Positions 8,478 to 16,763 of a stretch of 64,000 bases of DNA are shown here, piece by piece. Numbering within the stretch: position 1 is the first letter of the stretch; the number at the start of each line of letters is the position of its first letter. Made by a program: the position numbers and the translations under genes. This DNA comes from Burkholderiales bacterium. GTDB taxonomy: Bacteria; Pseudomonadota; Gammaproteobacteria; Burkholderiales; WYBJ01. The notes beneath the pieces are model-generated. The model had not been told where the DNA came from. It worked only from the letters and a program-made list of their open reading frames with translations, and ran no database searches. The stretch lies in the NCBI GenBank assembly GCA_020848435.1, contig JADLAC010000046.1, forward strand, positions 1 through 64,000. Direction: 5' to 3'.

Positions 8478-9635
8478 ATGGACTTCGATTTCAGCGCAGA
8501 GCAACGCATGCTCAAGGAGAGCGTCGAGCGCCTGATCGCCGAGCGCTACGATTTCGACCAGCGCAAGCAGTACATGCGCGAGCCCGCGGGCTTCAGCCGG
8601 GCGATGTGGGCGCAGTATGCCGAGCTCGGCCTGCTCGGCTTGCCGTTTGCGGAGAAGTACGGCGGCAGCGGCGGTGGCGGCATCGAGGCCATGATCGTGA
8701 TGGAGGCGTTCGGCCGCGGCCTAACGCTCGAGCCCTATCTCGCAACCGTCGTATTGGGCGGAGGCTTGGTCGCGCTCGCCGGCAGCGAGGCGCAGCGCGC
8801 CGCCATCCTGCCCCGCATCGCCGATGGCAGCCTGCTGTTGGCCTTCGCACATGGCGAGCCGCAAGCGCGCTACGATCTGGCCGATGTCGCTACCACGGCC
8901 CGGCGCGATGCCGACGGCTGGATCATCGAGGGCAGCAAGAGCTTCGTCGCGCATGGCGACAGCGCCGACAAGCTCATCGTGTCCGCGCGTATCGACGGCC
9001 AGCGCCGCGACGCTCGGGGCATCGCCTTGTTCATCGTGGACGCCGCTGCCGAGGGCGTGCAGCGCCGCGGCTATCCGACCCAGGACGGGCTGCGAGCGGC
9101 CGAGATTCGTCTATCCAACGTCAAGCTGCGCTCCAGCGATGCGCTCGGCGAGCCTGGCAAGGCGCTGCCGTCGATCCAGCAGGTATCGGATCGGGCGTTG
9201 GCCGCGATCGCCGCGGAAGCGGTGGGTGCCATGACCGCGGCGCACGAGATCACCGTCGAATATCTCAAGACGCGCAAGCAATTCGGCGTCGCGATCGGCA
9301 CATTCCAGGCGCTGCAGCACCGGGCCGTGGATATCCTGGTGAATCTCGAGCAGGCGCGCAGCATGGCGTTGTACGCGACCATGATGTTGGACGAAGCCGA
9401 TCCGGCCGAGCGCGCCAAGGCGATCTCCGCGGCTACCGTGCAAATCCGCCGCTCGGGCAAGTTCATCGGCCAACAGGCGGTGCAATTGCACGGCGGCATC
9501 GGCATGACGCTCGAATACAAGATCGGGCACTACTTCAAACGCTTCACCGCCATGGAGAGCACGCTGGGGGACACCGATCATCATCTCGCCGCGCTCGCCC
9601 GCGCCGGCGGCTTGATCGCCGCGAACGCTTCCTGA
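8478..9635 (+). CDS. Acyl-CoA dehydrogenase (PimD-like, second of a pair)
   Basis: A 385-aa acyl-CoA dehydrogenase-family protein, shorter and more diverged than its upstream neighbour. It begins MDFDFSAEQRMLKESVERL. The middle-domain FAD loop is altered (LLAFAHGEPQARYDLADV instead of a GSDxxxxxT loop). The C-terminal domain is well kept (TRKQFGVAIGTFQALQHRAVDI and QLHGGIGMTLEY). Pairs with one canonical and one loop-divergent member are typical of PimC/PimD and related alpha2beta2 dehydrogenases, so it probably works as a complex with the preceding gene. The start is ATG 8478. Directly after the stop comes the GGACCAGGGTC repeat cluster. Confidence 0.88.
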   Translation: MDFDFSAEQRMLKESVERLIAERYDFDQRKQYMREPAGFSRAMWAQYAELGLLGLPFAEKYGGSGGGGIEAMIVMEAFGRGLTLEPYLATVVLGGGLVALAGSEAQRAAILPRIADGSLLLAFAHGEPQARYDLADVATTARRDADGWIIEGSKSFVAHGDSADKLIVSARIDGQRRDARGIALFIVDAAAEGVQRRGYPTQDGLRAAEIRLSNVKLRSSDALGEPGKALPSIQQVSDRALAAIAAEAVGAMTAAHEITVEYLKTRKQFGVAIGTFQALQHRAVDILVNLEQARSMALYATMMLDEADPAERAKAISAATVQIRRSGKFIGQQAVQLHGGIGMTLEYKIGHYFKRFTAMESTLGDTDHHLAALARAGGLIAANAS

Positions 9636-9640
9636 GCTCC

Positions 9641-9687
9641 GGACCAGGGTCGCGGACCAGGCGGACCAGGGTCGGACCAGGGTCGGA
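9641..9687. repeat. Cluster of GGACCAGGGTC-type repeats
   Basis: Copies of GGACCAG begin at 9641, 9654, 9663 and 9674; three extend to GGACCAGGGTC and one is shortened to GGACCAGGC. The spacing of 9-13 bases is irregular. It lies between the stop of the second acyl-CoA dehydrogenase and the stop of the convergent intradiol dioxygenase. The same word in the opposite orientation lies at 5-32. Units are too short and uneven for CRISPR. Confidence 0.65.
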
Positions 9688-9706
9688 CACTCGCCGCGAA
9701 ACTACG

Positions 9707-10267
9707 CTACTCCGGCGCGATATTGAGATCGAACTCGAAGCGTCCGGGACCGAGCGCGGTGGTGTCGAGGGATCGAGCGAGCAAGCGTGCATCGATACCC
9801 TCCTGCGGCGGGAAGTACATCTGTGTGACCAGCGTGCGGAATCCCGGCGCGCTCACCCGGAAATGAATATGCGCTGCGCGGCGAAAGTACGCGCCGGGCG
9901 CCAAGGTGCGAAACGCATAGCGACCGTCGTCGCCGGCGCGTACGCTGGCCCGCAGCATGCACGCGAGGTCGCTCGCCACCACCGTGTCGGTTCGACTATA
10001 GGCGCCGCGGGCATCGGCGTGCCACACCTCCACCAAGGCGCCGGGAACCGGCTGGCACTCGGGAAAGCGGCGCACGAAACCGCTCACCAGCATGCCGGGG
10101 CTCGTGTCGCGCTGGCACAGATCGCGCTGCTGGGGCTGGGCCGCGAGGTAGTACGGACCGAGCGCATCGGTCGGCGTGCGCCGGCACTGCGCCGCCGCCG
10201 AGCCGGCAGCCCATGCCAGCGTTCCGAGCAGGAAACCGCGACGCGACAGCCGCAGCGATGCATTCAT
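9707..10267 (-). CDS. Tat-exported intradiol ring-cleavage dioxygenase-like protein
   Basis: A 186-aa protein with a twin-arginine signal (SRRGFLLGTLAWAAGSAAA) and a compact intradiol dioxygenase fold. The four expected Fe(III) ligands can be matched: Tyr in WHADARGAYS, Tyr in LAPGAYF, and the two His of RAAHIHF; the family GPYY segment is also present. Cytoplasmic relatives open catechol or protocatechuate between the hydroxyls. This short exported form has an unknown substrate and probably acts in the periplasm. The start is supported by AGGAGA 8 nt upstream of ATG 10267. It follows the ThDP enzyme gene by about 50 bp on the same strand, suggesting co-transcription. Confidence 0.85.
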   Translation of the reverse strand: MNASLRLSRRGFLLGTLAWAAGSAAAQCRRTPTDALGPYYLAAQPQQRDLCQRDTSPGMLVSGFVRRFPECQPVPGALVEVWHADARGAYSRTDTVVASDLACMLRASVRAGDDGRYAFRTLAPGAYFRRAAHIHFRVSAPGFRTLVTQMYFPPQEGIDARLLARSLDTTALGPGRFEFDLNIAPE

Positions 10268-10317
10268 AGGCGTTTCTCCTGGAACCAGCGCGTGGATTGT
10301 TTTCACCGTGATGACCC

Positions 10318-12000
10318 TCAGCTCGGCACCCAGGGCAGCGCGGCCTGGGCGCCGAATTCGGTCTTGACGTCGATCACCGCCGGCAGCTCGGAGGCCATCG
10401 CGCGCTCGAATGCCGCGCGCAGCTCGCCGGGCTTCTCCACGGTCGTACCGAAACAATCGAAGGCTTGAGCGACGCGGGCGAAATCGGTCTCGCGGTACTC
10501 GAAGCACTCGTTCATGCGCGCCTTGTCGCGCTCGCCGTAGGCGGTGGTCAGGTTGCGCAGGCCCTGCGTCAGCGCGTGGTTGTTGTTGACGATCGTTACG
10601 GTCTTGATGCCGCGCCGGCGCGCCGTCTCGAGCTCCGGCAAGTGATAGAAGAAGCCGCCATCGCCGCAGAAGCAGATGACCGGCCGATCCGGCGCGGCGC
10701 ACTTGGCACCGAGCGAGGCTGGGAACGACCAGCCGAGCGAGCCTGCCGCGCGGTGGTAACTCTGATTGGGCGAGCGCAGGTAGACCAGCGTGCCGCTCCA
10801 CAGTGCCGCGTAGCCCGTGTCCGCGATCAAGATCGCGTCCTGCGGCAGGACCTCGGTCAGCTCGGCACACAGCCGCTCGGGGCGCAGCGGCACCTGCGTC
10901 GAGGCGCGCGCCTTATCCGCCTCGGCGCGCCACGCGTCGACGTGTTTCTGGCTGTGGCCGAGCCAGTCGGCGTGCTGCCCCGGCGCACAGGCGGCGGCGA
11001 GCGCCTCCATGCCGCTCGCGACATCGGCGAGCAAGCCGACCGTGCCGGGATGGTTGCGGCCGATTTCGACCGGGTCGGCGTCGATCTGGATCACGGGCGT
11101 ACCCGGCGCGGGCAGCTTGTAGTTCGCGGTGGTGTGATCGCTGGTATTGCTGCCGGCGAATATCACCAGGTCGGCATCGGCCACGACGTGATTGGCGCAG
11201 CTCCTCCCGTACAAGCCGACGACGCCGCGGAACAAGGGATGATCCTCCAGCATCGCCGCCTTGGCATCGAGGGTGACGACCACCGCCGCCTGGATACGTT
11301 CGGCCAGGCGGGCAAGCGCCGGCGCAGCGCCGGAGAACGTGACGCCGCGATCGGCTACGACGACGGGCCGGCGCGAGCGCGCGATCGCCTCGGCCGCGTG
11401 GCGAACGGCCGCCGGGTCGGGCGCAGGGCGAAACGCGGGATAGCGCGTGTGCGCTAGGTCGGCCACGATATCGAACTCGCCTTCGAGCGCGGTGATCGCA
11501 TCGCCGGTGAGCCCCGCGATGTCGATATGCACCGGCCGCGGCGTACCCGTGGTCGCCTCGCGAAACGCCTGCCGCATGAGGTGCTGCATCTGGTCGAGCG
11601 TCTCGATCTTGGCGTGGAACTTGGCCACCGCGGCGAACAAGGGCTCGTGCTCGACCTCTTGATAGGCGTTGCGATGCTGGAACTGCGGCACGTGCCTGCC
11701 CGTGAAAGCGACGACGGCCGAGTGCCCCAGGTAGGGATCCTGCATCGCGGCCGCGAGATTGGCCGCACCGACCGATTGCGCGAAGCACACTCCAGGCCGG
11801 CCCGAGACGCGGGCATAGCCATCGGCCATGTACGCGACCGCTTTTTCCGAATGGCCGAGGATGCGGGTGATATTGCAATCCTCCATCTCGGCCAGCGCGC
11901 GCCGCAGCACGGCGTCCATGAAGAACACGTGCGTCACGCCGTAGGCTTGCAGCGTTTGGGCGAACAGGCGCGCCCCGGTCATCTTGCGCGGCATGGGCAT
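10318..12000 (-). CDS. Thiamine diphosphate-binding protein, acetolactate synthase-like
   Basis: A 560-aa ThDP enzyme with the three usual domains. The N-terminal PYR domain has the catalytic Glu in GHSEKAVAYMADGYAR. The central domain contains a nucleotide-fold segment (ADADLVIFAGSNTSDHTTANY). The C-terminal PP domain has the cofactor motif CFCGDGGFFYHLPELETA ending in VNNN. This is the architecture of acetolactate synthase, benzoylformate decarboxylase and related enzymes, but ilvB-specific context is absent, so the 2-oxo-acid substrate is open. Pairing with an exported ring-cleavage dioxygenase hints at a catabolic role; that is inference. The longest start, MPMPRKMTGARL, is used. Confidence 0.85.
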   Translation of the reverse strand: MPMPRKMTGARLFAQTLQAYGVTHVFFMDAVLRRALAEMEDCNITRILGHSEKAVAYMADGYARVSGRPGVCFAQSVGAANLAAAMQDPYLGHSAVVAFTGRHVPQFQHRNAYQEVEHEPLFAAVAKFHAKIETLDQMQHLMRQAFREATTGTPRPVHIDIAGLTGDAITALEGEFDIVADLAHTRYPAFRPAPDPAAVRHAAEAIARSRRPVVVADRGVTFSGAAPALARLAERIQAAVVVTLDAKAAMLEDHPLFRGVVGLYGRSCANHVVADADLVIFAGSNTSDHTTANYKLPAPGTPVIQIDADPVEIGRNHPGTVGLLADVASGMEALAAACAPGQHADWLGHSQKHVDAWRAEADKARASTQVPLRPERLCAELTEVLPQDAILIADTGYAALWSGTLVYLRSPNQSYHRAAGSLGWSFPASLGAKCAAPDRPVICFCGDGGFFYHLPELETARRRGIKTVTIVNNNHALTQGLRNLTTAYGERDKARMNECFEYRETDFARVAQAFDCFGTTVEKPGELRAAFERAMASELPAVIDVKTEFGAQAALPWVPS

Positions 12001-12041
12001 TCCTTTTTCGATCGGCGGATATTGTCCCGAGCCTTAGGATA

Positions 12042-13262
12042 CTAACGCGGTGTCAACGCGAGCGCCGCGCGAATGGCGCGTAGCCGCGCGTCATGCACGC
12101 GGCCCTTGATCTGATCGGTCGACGGGGATGCGCGCGCGATCGCGCCTGCATCGACCGTCGTGGCCGCGCTGGCCGCGGCGCGGATGCGATCGGCTTGAGG
12201 ATAGGGGCGCTGCTCCAGGCCGGCGCGGCCACGCGCATCGCATTCGCAGGCACGCACCAGCAGCTCCAGGCGCTCCGAGCGTCGAAAGGCGTCGTTTTGC
12301 TCCAGCATTCTCAGTATGCTGCCGGGCCTTAGCTCGAACGCCCGATGCACGTGCGTATGCCAGCGCGCCACCGCGAGCGCCAGCTCCCGGCTGGGGATCG
12401 GCACCCGCAGGCGCTCGCATAATGCTTCGATCAAAGGCAGTGACCGCTCCTCGTGGCCGAGATGACGGGGCCATTCCTCGGGCGGCGTCGTGCCCTTGCC
12501 CAGATCGTGCACCAGCAGCGCGAAGCGCACCTCCAGCGGCTCGTCGCGCTGCGCTGCGCATTCGAGCGCGCGCATGATGTGATCGCCGGCGTCGATCTCC
12601 GGATGGTGCTGCGGCGGCTGCGGCACGCCGAACAAGCGGTCGAGCTCGGGCAGGATGCGCGCCAGCGCCCCGCACCCGCGCAAGGCATCGAACATGCGGC
12701 TCGGATGGGCCGCCATCAAGCCGCGCGACAGTTCCTGCCACACACGCTCGGCCACGAGATGGTCGACTTCGCCCTCGTCCACCATGGTACGCATGAGCGC
12801 CATGGTCTCGGGCGCGATGGTGAACCCCAGACGCGCCGCGAAGCGTGCGACCCGCAGTATGCGCACCGGGTCCTCGGCGAATGCGGGACCGACATGGCGC
12901 AAGCGGCGCGCACGAATATCGCCGGCCCCGCCGAACGGATCGATCAACGCGCCGTCGGCAGCGCGCGCCATGGCGTTGATGCTGAGGTCGCGCCGCGCGA
13001 GGTCATCCTCCAGCGTCACGTCGGGCGCGGCATAGACTTGAAAGCCGCGATATCCGCGGCCGCTCTTGCGCTCGGTGCGCGCGAGCGCGTACTCCTCGTG
13101 CGTCTCGGGATGGAGAAACACCGGGAAGTCGCGCCCCACGGGACGATAACCCAGGCGCAGCAAGTCCTCCGGCGTCGCGCCCACCACCACGTAATCGCGA
13201 TCCTTCACCGGCAGCCCGAGCAGCTCGTCGCGCACCGCCCCTCCGACGGCGTACACCTTCAT
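12042..13262 (-). CDS. cca: Multifunctional CCA tRNA nucleotidyltransferase
   Basis: A 406-aa protein that adds or repairs the 3' CCA of tRNAs in the cytoplasm. The nucleotidyltransferase head has [10 protein letters not shown], the metal-binding DRDYVVVG pair and [10 protein letters not shown], followed by the DPFGGAGDI and [14 protein letters not shown] core. The C-terminal HD domain ([20 protein letters not shown]) marks the class II gammaproteobacterial/betaproteobacterial form, in which it can carry phosphatase or phosphodiesterase activity. Its start is separated by only 2 bp from the stop of the hicB remnant. In relatives, as I recall, cca often sits next to an NDUFA9-like gene; here that gene lies 14 kb away. 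Confidence 0.95.
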   Translation of the reverse strand: MKVYAVGGAVRDELLGLPVKDRDYVVVGATPEDLLRLGYRPVGRDFPVFLHPETHEEYALARTERKSGRGYRGFQVYAAPDVTLEDDLARRDLSINAMARAADGALIDPFGGAGDIRARRLRHVGPAFAEDPVRILRVARFAARLGFTIAPETMALMRTMVDEGEVDHLVAERVWQELSRGLMAAHPSRMFDALRGCGALARILPELDRLFGVPQPPQHHPEIDAGDHIMRALECAAQRDEPLEVRFALLVHDLGKGTTPPEEWPRHLGHEERSLPLIEALCERLRVPIPSRELALAVARWHTHVHRAFELRPGSILRMLEQNDAFRRSERLELLVRACECDARGRAGLEQRPYPQADRIRAAASAATTVDAGAIARASPSTDQIKGRVHDARLRAIRAALALTPR

Positions 13263-13264
13263 CG

Positions 13265-13369
13265 CTAGCGCTCGTACTCGGCGATGGTCAACACACGACC
13301 TACGAAAACGTTGTCCCGATCGTCAAGCTCGATGCGCGCCGAATATCCCGCGTAAGTCATCGTATTCAT
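13265..13369 (-). pseudogene. Truncated HicB antitoxin N-terminal remnant (34 codons)
   Basis: Reading leftward from ATG 13367-13369 gives a 34-residue peptide that begins [17 protein letters not shown] and continues [10 protein letters not shown] before ending IAEYER at TAG 13265-13267. GYSARIE-DD-DxxFVGRVL is the hallmark start of HicB antitoxins, which are normally much longer and end in a DNA-binding domain. Only the first beta strands survive and no hicA is visible next to it. It abuts cca, so it is either the relic of a toxin-antitoxin pair at the island boundary or the residue of a deletion. Confidence 0.7.
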
Positions 13370-13508
13370 GGCTTCACTCCCGTGGGCGTTGCTGTGCGGG
13401 AGACCATCGATACCGTTGATTGTCACGCGTTGTATCGAAGCCTGCCTTCTCTTACCGTAGAGCGGCCACGCCTTCAGGGCTGCCCTCGGTTCCGTAGTGA
13501 AGGGCGGA

Positions 13509-14378
13509 CTAACTCTGCATGCCCCAGCGCCTCACCGTGCGTTTCTCCAGCGTCTGGAATAGCAGGTTCTCGACAACCAGCCCGATGATGATCACGGAAA
13601 ACAGGCCCGCAAAGACGTTGGGAATCTCGAGCTGGTTCTTGTTCTCGTAAATAAACCAGCCGAGGCCGCCCGAGCCCGAGGACACGCCGAATACGAGCTC
13701 GGCGGCAATTAGCGTGCGCCAGGCGAACGCCCATCCGATCTTCATGCCCGTGAGGATCGATGGAAACGCCGCCGGTATGAGGATCTTCGCAACGTATCGC
13801 GGCCCAGATAGCCCGTAGTTCCGGCCCACCATACGCAGCGTATGCGACACTGACAGAAAGCCGGAGTGCGTGTTGAGCGCGACCGCCCATAGCACTGAAT
13901 GTATCAGCACGAATACGAGGCTCGCGTTGCCGAGTCCGAACCAGATCAGTGCGAGCGGGAGCAGCGCGATTGCGGGCAAGGGGTTGAACATCGAGGTAAG
14001 GGTTTCGAGCAACTCTGTGCCGATGCGCGACGTGATCGCGAAGGCGGTGAGCAGCGCCGCCAGCAAGATTCCCGCGGCGTATCCCTGTAGCAGTACTTTG
14101 ATCGAGAACCACGCTCTCGCGACCAGTGTGCCGCTGATGAGTGCTTCATAGAAGGCCGCGAGCGTCGAACTGAATTTCGGAAAAAGAAGCGCGTTGTCCA
14201 GAGACGTGGCGTATATCTGCCAGGCTGCGGCGAGCAGCCCGAGGAGCAGCGCCTTGCGCAGTGCGCCGTTGTTGAAAAACTTTTCCCAGACCGTCAGCGG
14301 CTTTTCGACCACGCCGTATCCGCTCGGCGCGACTACGCGCACGAACTCCGGCCGAGCCTGCACGATGTCATTTGGCAT
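13509..14378 (-). CDS. ABC transporter permease, NitT/TauT/SsuC type
   Basis: A 289-aa inner-membrane permease. After a short cytoplasmic N terminus, hydrophobic segments occur at about residues 43-60, 85-110, 135-160, 190-215 and 250-270. The EAA-type loop is in the segment around GPRYVAKILIPAAFPSILTGMKIG, which contacts the ATPase. This family imports nitrate, taurine, alkanesulfonates, pyrimidines or aromatic acids, so substrate is not fixed by sequence. It is the last gene of the leftward island operon, and its start overlaps the 3' end of the ATPase gene by 11 bp, indicating translational coupling. Confidence 0.88.
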   Translation of the reverse strand: MPNDIVQARPEFVRVVAPSGYGVVEKPLTVWEKFFNNGALRKALLLGLLAAAWQIYATSLDNALLFPKFSSTLAAFYEALISGTLVARAWFSIKVLLQGYAAGILLAALLTAFAITSRIGTELLETLTSMFNPLPAIALLPLALIWFGLGNASLVFVLIHSVLWAVALNTHSGFLSVSHTLRMVGRNYGLSGPRYVAKILIPAAFPSILTGMKIGWAFAWRTLIAAELVFGVSSGSGGLGWFIYENKNQLEIPNVFAGLFSVIIIGLVVENLLFQTLEKRTVRRWGMQS

Positions 14379-15156
14379 ACGTTTGCCTCTCCTGCTCGAC
14401 CTGATCCGAAAAAAGCATATGGTGAATGCGCTCCGAAAGCTTCATCCCATCGCCGCCCACGGGATCGGTGCCGTCGCTGTTCAGCTCCGCCTTTACCTGC
14501 CCTGGGTGCGGGCTCATGAGCAGGATCCGGTTGCCAATCAGCACGGCCTCAGGGATCGAATGCGTCACGAACAGCACCGTGAAGCGCGTGCCTTGCCATA
14601 ACTGGAGGAGCTCCTCCTGCATCTTACGACGGGTCAAAGCATCGAGCGCCGCGAATGGCTCGTCCATTAGCAGAATGTCGGGCTCCATAGCCATGCCACG
14701 TGCGAGCGCGACGCGCTGCTTCATGCCGCCGGAGAGCATGTGCGGGTAGCTGTCGGCGAACTTGGTGAGATTCACCTTCGCGATGTAATTCATCGCGCGT
14801 TCCTCGGCTTGCGCGCCTTTCAGACGCCCGCTCGAGGTGAGCGCGAACGTGACGTTCTGCTTCACGGTCTTCCACGGTAGGAGCTGATCGAACTCCTGGA
14901 ACACCATCACGCGATCGGGGCCTGGCTTACGAATTTGCGTACCGTTGAGGTGTATCGTTCCCTCCACCGGCTGCATATAGCCGCCGACCGCTTTGAGCAG
15001 AGTCGATTTGCCGCAGCCGGAAGGCCCCAGGATGACGAAGCGGTCAGACGCGCGGACATCGAAATCGACTCTATACGTCGCCGTGACGAGGTGATCCTTG
15101 GTCTTGTATTGAAGGGTCACGCCGCGCACAGCGAGCAGCGGATCAGACAATGCCAT
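14368..15156 (-). CDS. ABC transporter ATP-binding protein, NitT/TauT/SsuB type
   Basis: A 262-aa nucleotide-binding subunit. Walker A is GPSGCGKST, the Q-loop lies in VFQEFDQLLPWKTV, the signature is LSGGMKQRVALARG, Walker B is ILLMDEP followed by FAALD, and the switch His is in FVTHSIPEA. It powers import with the overlapping permease gene and probably the binding protein at 18.2-19.2 kb. ATG 15156 is chosen because GGGGAG lies 8 nt upstream and the Met begins the family-typical start; the frame is open to 15306 but the extra residues are not ABC-like. A Bug-protein gene is inserted upstream in the same operon. Confidence 0.9.
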   Translation of the reverse strand: MALSDPLLAVRGVTLQYKTKDHLVTATYRVDFDVRASDRFVILGPSGCGKSTLLKAVGGYMQPVEGTIHLNGTQIRKPGPDRVMVFQEFDQLLPWKTVKQNVTFALTSSGRLKGAQAEERAMNYIAKVNLTKFADSYPHMLSGGMKQRVALARGMAMEPDILLMDEPFAALDALTRRKMQEELLQLWQGTRFTVLFVTHSIPEAVLIGNRILLMSPHPGQVKAELNSDGTDPVGGDGMKLSERIHHMLFSDQVEQERQTYAK

Positions 15157-15263
15157 TTCAGGCGCTCCCCGTGGGTCAGTGTCGCGCAATCCATCGCGAT
15201 GTGCGACGGCGGCAGAGTCCACCTGCCGGTGACAACCCGCACGGATTTCGCGATCCTCCATGC

Positions 15264-16235
15264 TTATTCGACACGCGCACCGGAGTCTCGTGCCACCTTC
15301 GCCCATTTCGCAATTTCGCTGCGCATGAACACCGCGAACTCTTCCGGCGTATTGCCCACGGGTTCGACGCCGCGGCTCGACAGGAGCTCGCGCGTTTCCG
15401 GCGTCTTCAGGATCTTCGTGCTTTCGGCACTGAGCTTCGCAACGACGTCCTTTGGTGTGCTGCCCGGAGCGAGCAGTGCGTACCAGGTCCCGCCCTCGAA
15501 GCCAGGCAGGCCCGCTTCGGCGATCGTCGGTACCTCGGGCACGACCTGCGAGCGCTTCGCAGTGGCGATGCCAAGCACTCGCAGCTTGCCGGCTCTCGCG
15601 TGCGGCATTGCGATCGGAATCGATTCGAACATGAGGTGAACCTGTCCACCGAGGAGGTCGGCAACGGCCGGTCCGCTGCCTTTGTAGGGTACGTGCACCA
15701 TTGCGATGCCCGCGGTCGTCTTGAACAGCTCCCCCGTGAGATGAATCGCGGTGCCCTGTCCGCCGGAAGCAAAGTTGAGCTGGTTCGGTCGCGACTTCGC
15801 AAACGCAATGAGGTCCTTCACCGATCTCGCCGGCACGGAGGGATGGATGACCAACATGAATGCACCCAGGGCGGCGACCGTGATCGGAGAAAAATCCTTG
15901 AGGGGGTCGTAGGGCAGTCTACTGTAGAGACTCGGCGCGATCACGACTTCGGGCGATGCAGCCATTAGCAATGTGTAACCGTCCGGGGGAGACTTGGCGA
16001 CCATATCGGCGCCGACGGTCCCCGCGGCTCCGGGTCTGTTATCGACCAGCACTTGCTGGTTCCATGCATCGGTGAGCTTGGCGGCGAGGAAACGCGCCAT
16101 GAGGTCCGTCGCACCGCCAGGTGAATAACCGACAATGAAACGCACCGACTTGGTCGGATAGGACTGAGCCCAAGACTGGTTAGCCACAGCTGCCAGCGTG
16201 AGCATTAGCAACGGCAGGGGCGCTGCTATCTTCAT
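15264..16235 (-). CDS. Bug-family (TctC-type) periplasmic solute-binding protein
   Basis: A 323-aa protein with a cleavable signal (about residues 1-24, ending SWAQ) and the Bug fold. Family marks are YPTKSVRFIVGYSPGGATDLMAR, the PGAAGTVGADMVAKSPPDGYTLL segment, and VHVPYKGSGPAVADLLGGQV. Bug proteins bind small carboxylates, aromatics, amino acids or nicotinate, and many occur without TctA/TctB membrane partners, as here. AGGAG ends 5 nt before ATG 16235. It lies between two unknown small genes and the ABC ATPase gene in the leftward operon, so its ligand is probably the pathway substrate. Confidence 0.9.
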   Translation of the reverse strand: MKIAAPLPLLMLTLAAVANQSWAQSYPTKSVRFIVGYSPGGATDLMARFLAAKLTDAWNQQVLVDNRPGAAGTVGADMVAKSPPDGYTLLMAASPEVVIAPSLYSRLPYDPLKDFSPITVAALGAFMLVIHPSVPARSVKDLIAFAKSRPNQLNFASGGQGTAIHLTGELFKTTAGIAMVHVPYKGSGPAVADLLGGQVHLMFESIPIAMPHARAGKLRVLGIATAKRSQVVPEVPTIAEAGLPGFEGGTWYALLAPGSTPKDVVAKLSAESTKILKTPETRELLSSRGVEPVGNTPEEFAVFMRSEIAKWAKVARDSGARVE

Positions 16236-16346
16236 TTGAGCTCCTACTCGACCAGGTCTGATGTAGTACCGCCCCAGGGCTGCCGACAAGACCGACTGCG
16301 CTCCACGGCCCACGCCGAATCCCTGGCGTCTCACGCTCCCCGGCCG

Positions 16347-16763
16347 CTACTTCTTGCCTGGGCCGCCGTCCCAAGTCGCAGGCAACTGCATGCGATGGGA
16401 GCGAACCGAACACGCCTTTGCGCGGATCTCCGCCAGAAGCTCCAGCGCGCGCGCCGCCGCCGCTTGACCGTTGGCTTCGGCGCCACGCACGTAGGGGGAT
16501 CGCAGTTCCTCCATTTCAGCGTACGCCTGAAGAAGATCGGGGGCGATCGCTTCGACGCGCAGGAAGTCCTCCAGGGGAAGCTTGGTGAGATGCAGCACGT
16601 CGCGCCCAGGCGGGTAGAACCCCATGTCGTGCAGGGCGAGATTGAACCAGTGTCCCGCGGACAACAAAGCACCTTCAATCACGGTCTCGAAGTCGGATGG
16701 CTGGCAGCGGTCAAGAGAGCGTTCGATGCGCTCAGCCTTGTTCCTATGAATATCAGATTCCAT
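16347..16763 (-). CDS. Unknown small protein, paralog of the upstream gene
   Basis: 138 aa, soluble by appearance, with no signal or membrane segment. I do not recognise the family. It aligns with the product of the overlapping upstream gene: KAERIER against EKIERMA, PSDFE against LEDFE, GHWFNLALHDMGF against THAVNAALHQAGL, and LRSPYVRGAE against MRDPYIRRAE. The upstream protein is 20 residues longer in the middle. The starts overlap by 11 bp, so the pair is probably made together and may form a heteromer. It sits in the island's leftward catabolic operon, which suggests an enzyme subunit or a substrate-handling role; that is inference. Confidence 0.6.
   Translation of the reverse strand: MESDIHRNKAERIERSLDRCQPSDFETVIEGALLSAGHWFNLALHDMGFYPPGRDVLHLTKLPLEDFLRVEAIAPDLLQAYAEMEELRSPYVRGAEANGQAAAARALELLAEIRAKACSVRSHRMQLPATWDGGPGKK

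Noticed and set aside
9641-9687. Possible CRISPR array
   Set aside because: Units are about 11 bases with 9-13-base periods; no spacers or cas genes.
8279-10468. A 729-codon rightward open frame over the acyl-CoA dehydrogenase and dioxygenase genes
   Set aside because: It is Arg/Gly-rich shadow sequence crossing two well-supported genes on different strands and resembles no family.
13370-13508. hicA remnant or island attachment site
   Set aside because: No HicA motif could be translated in any frame, and no direct repeat to the other island edge was seen.
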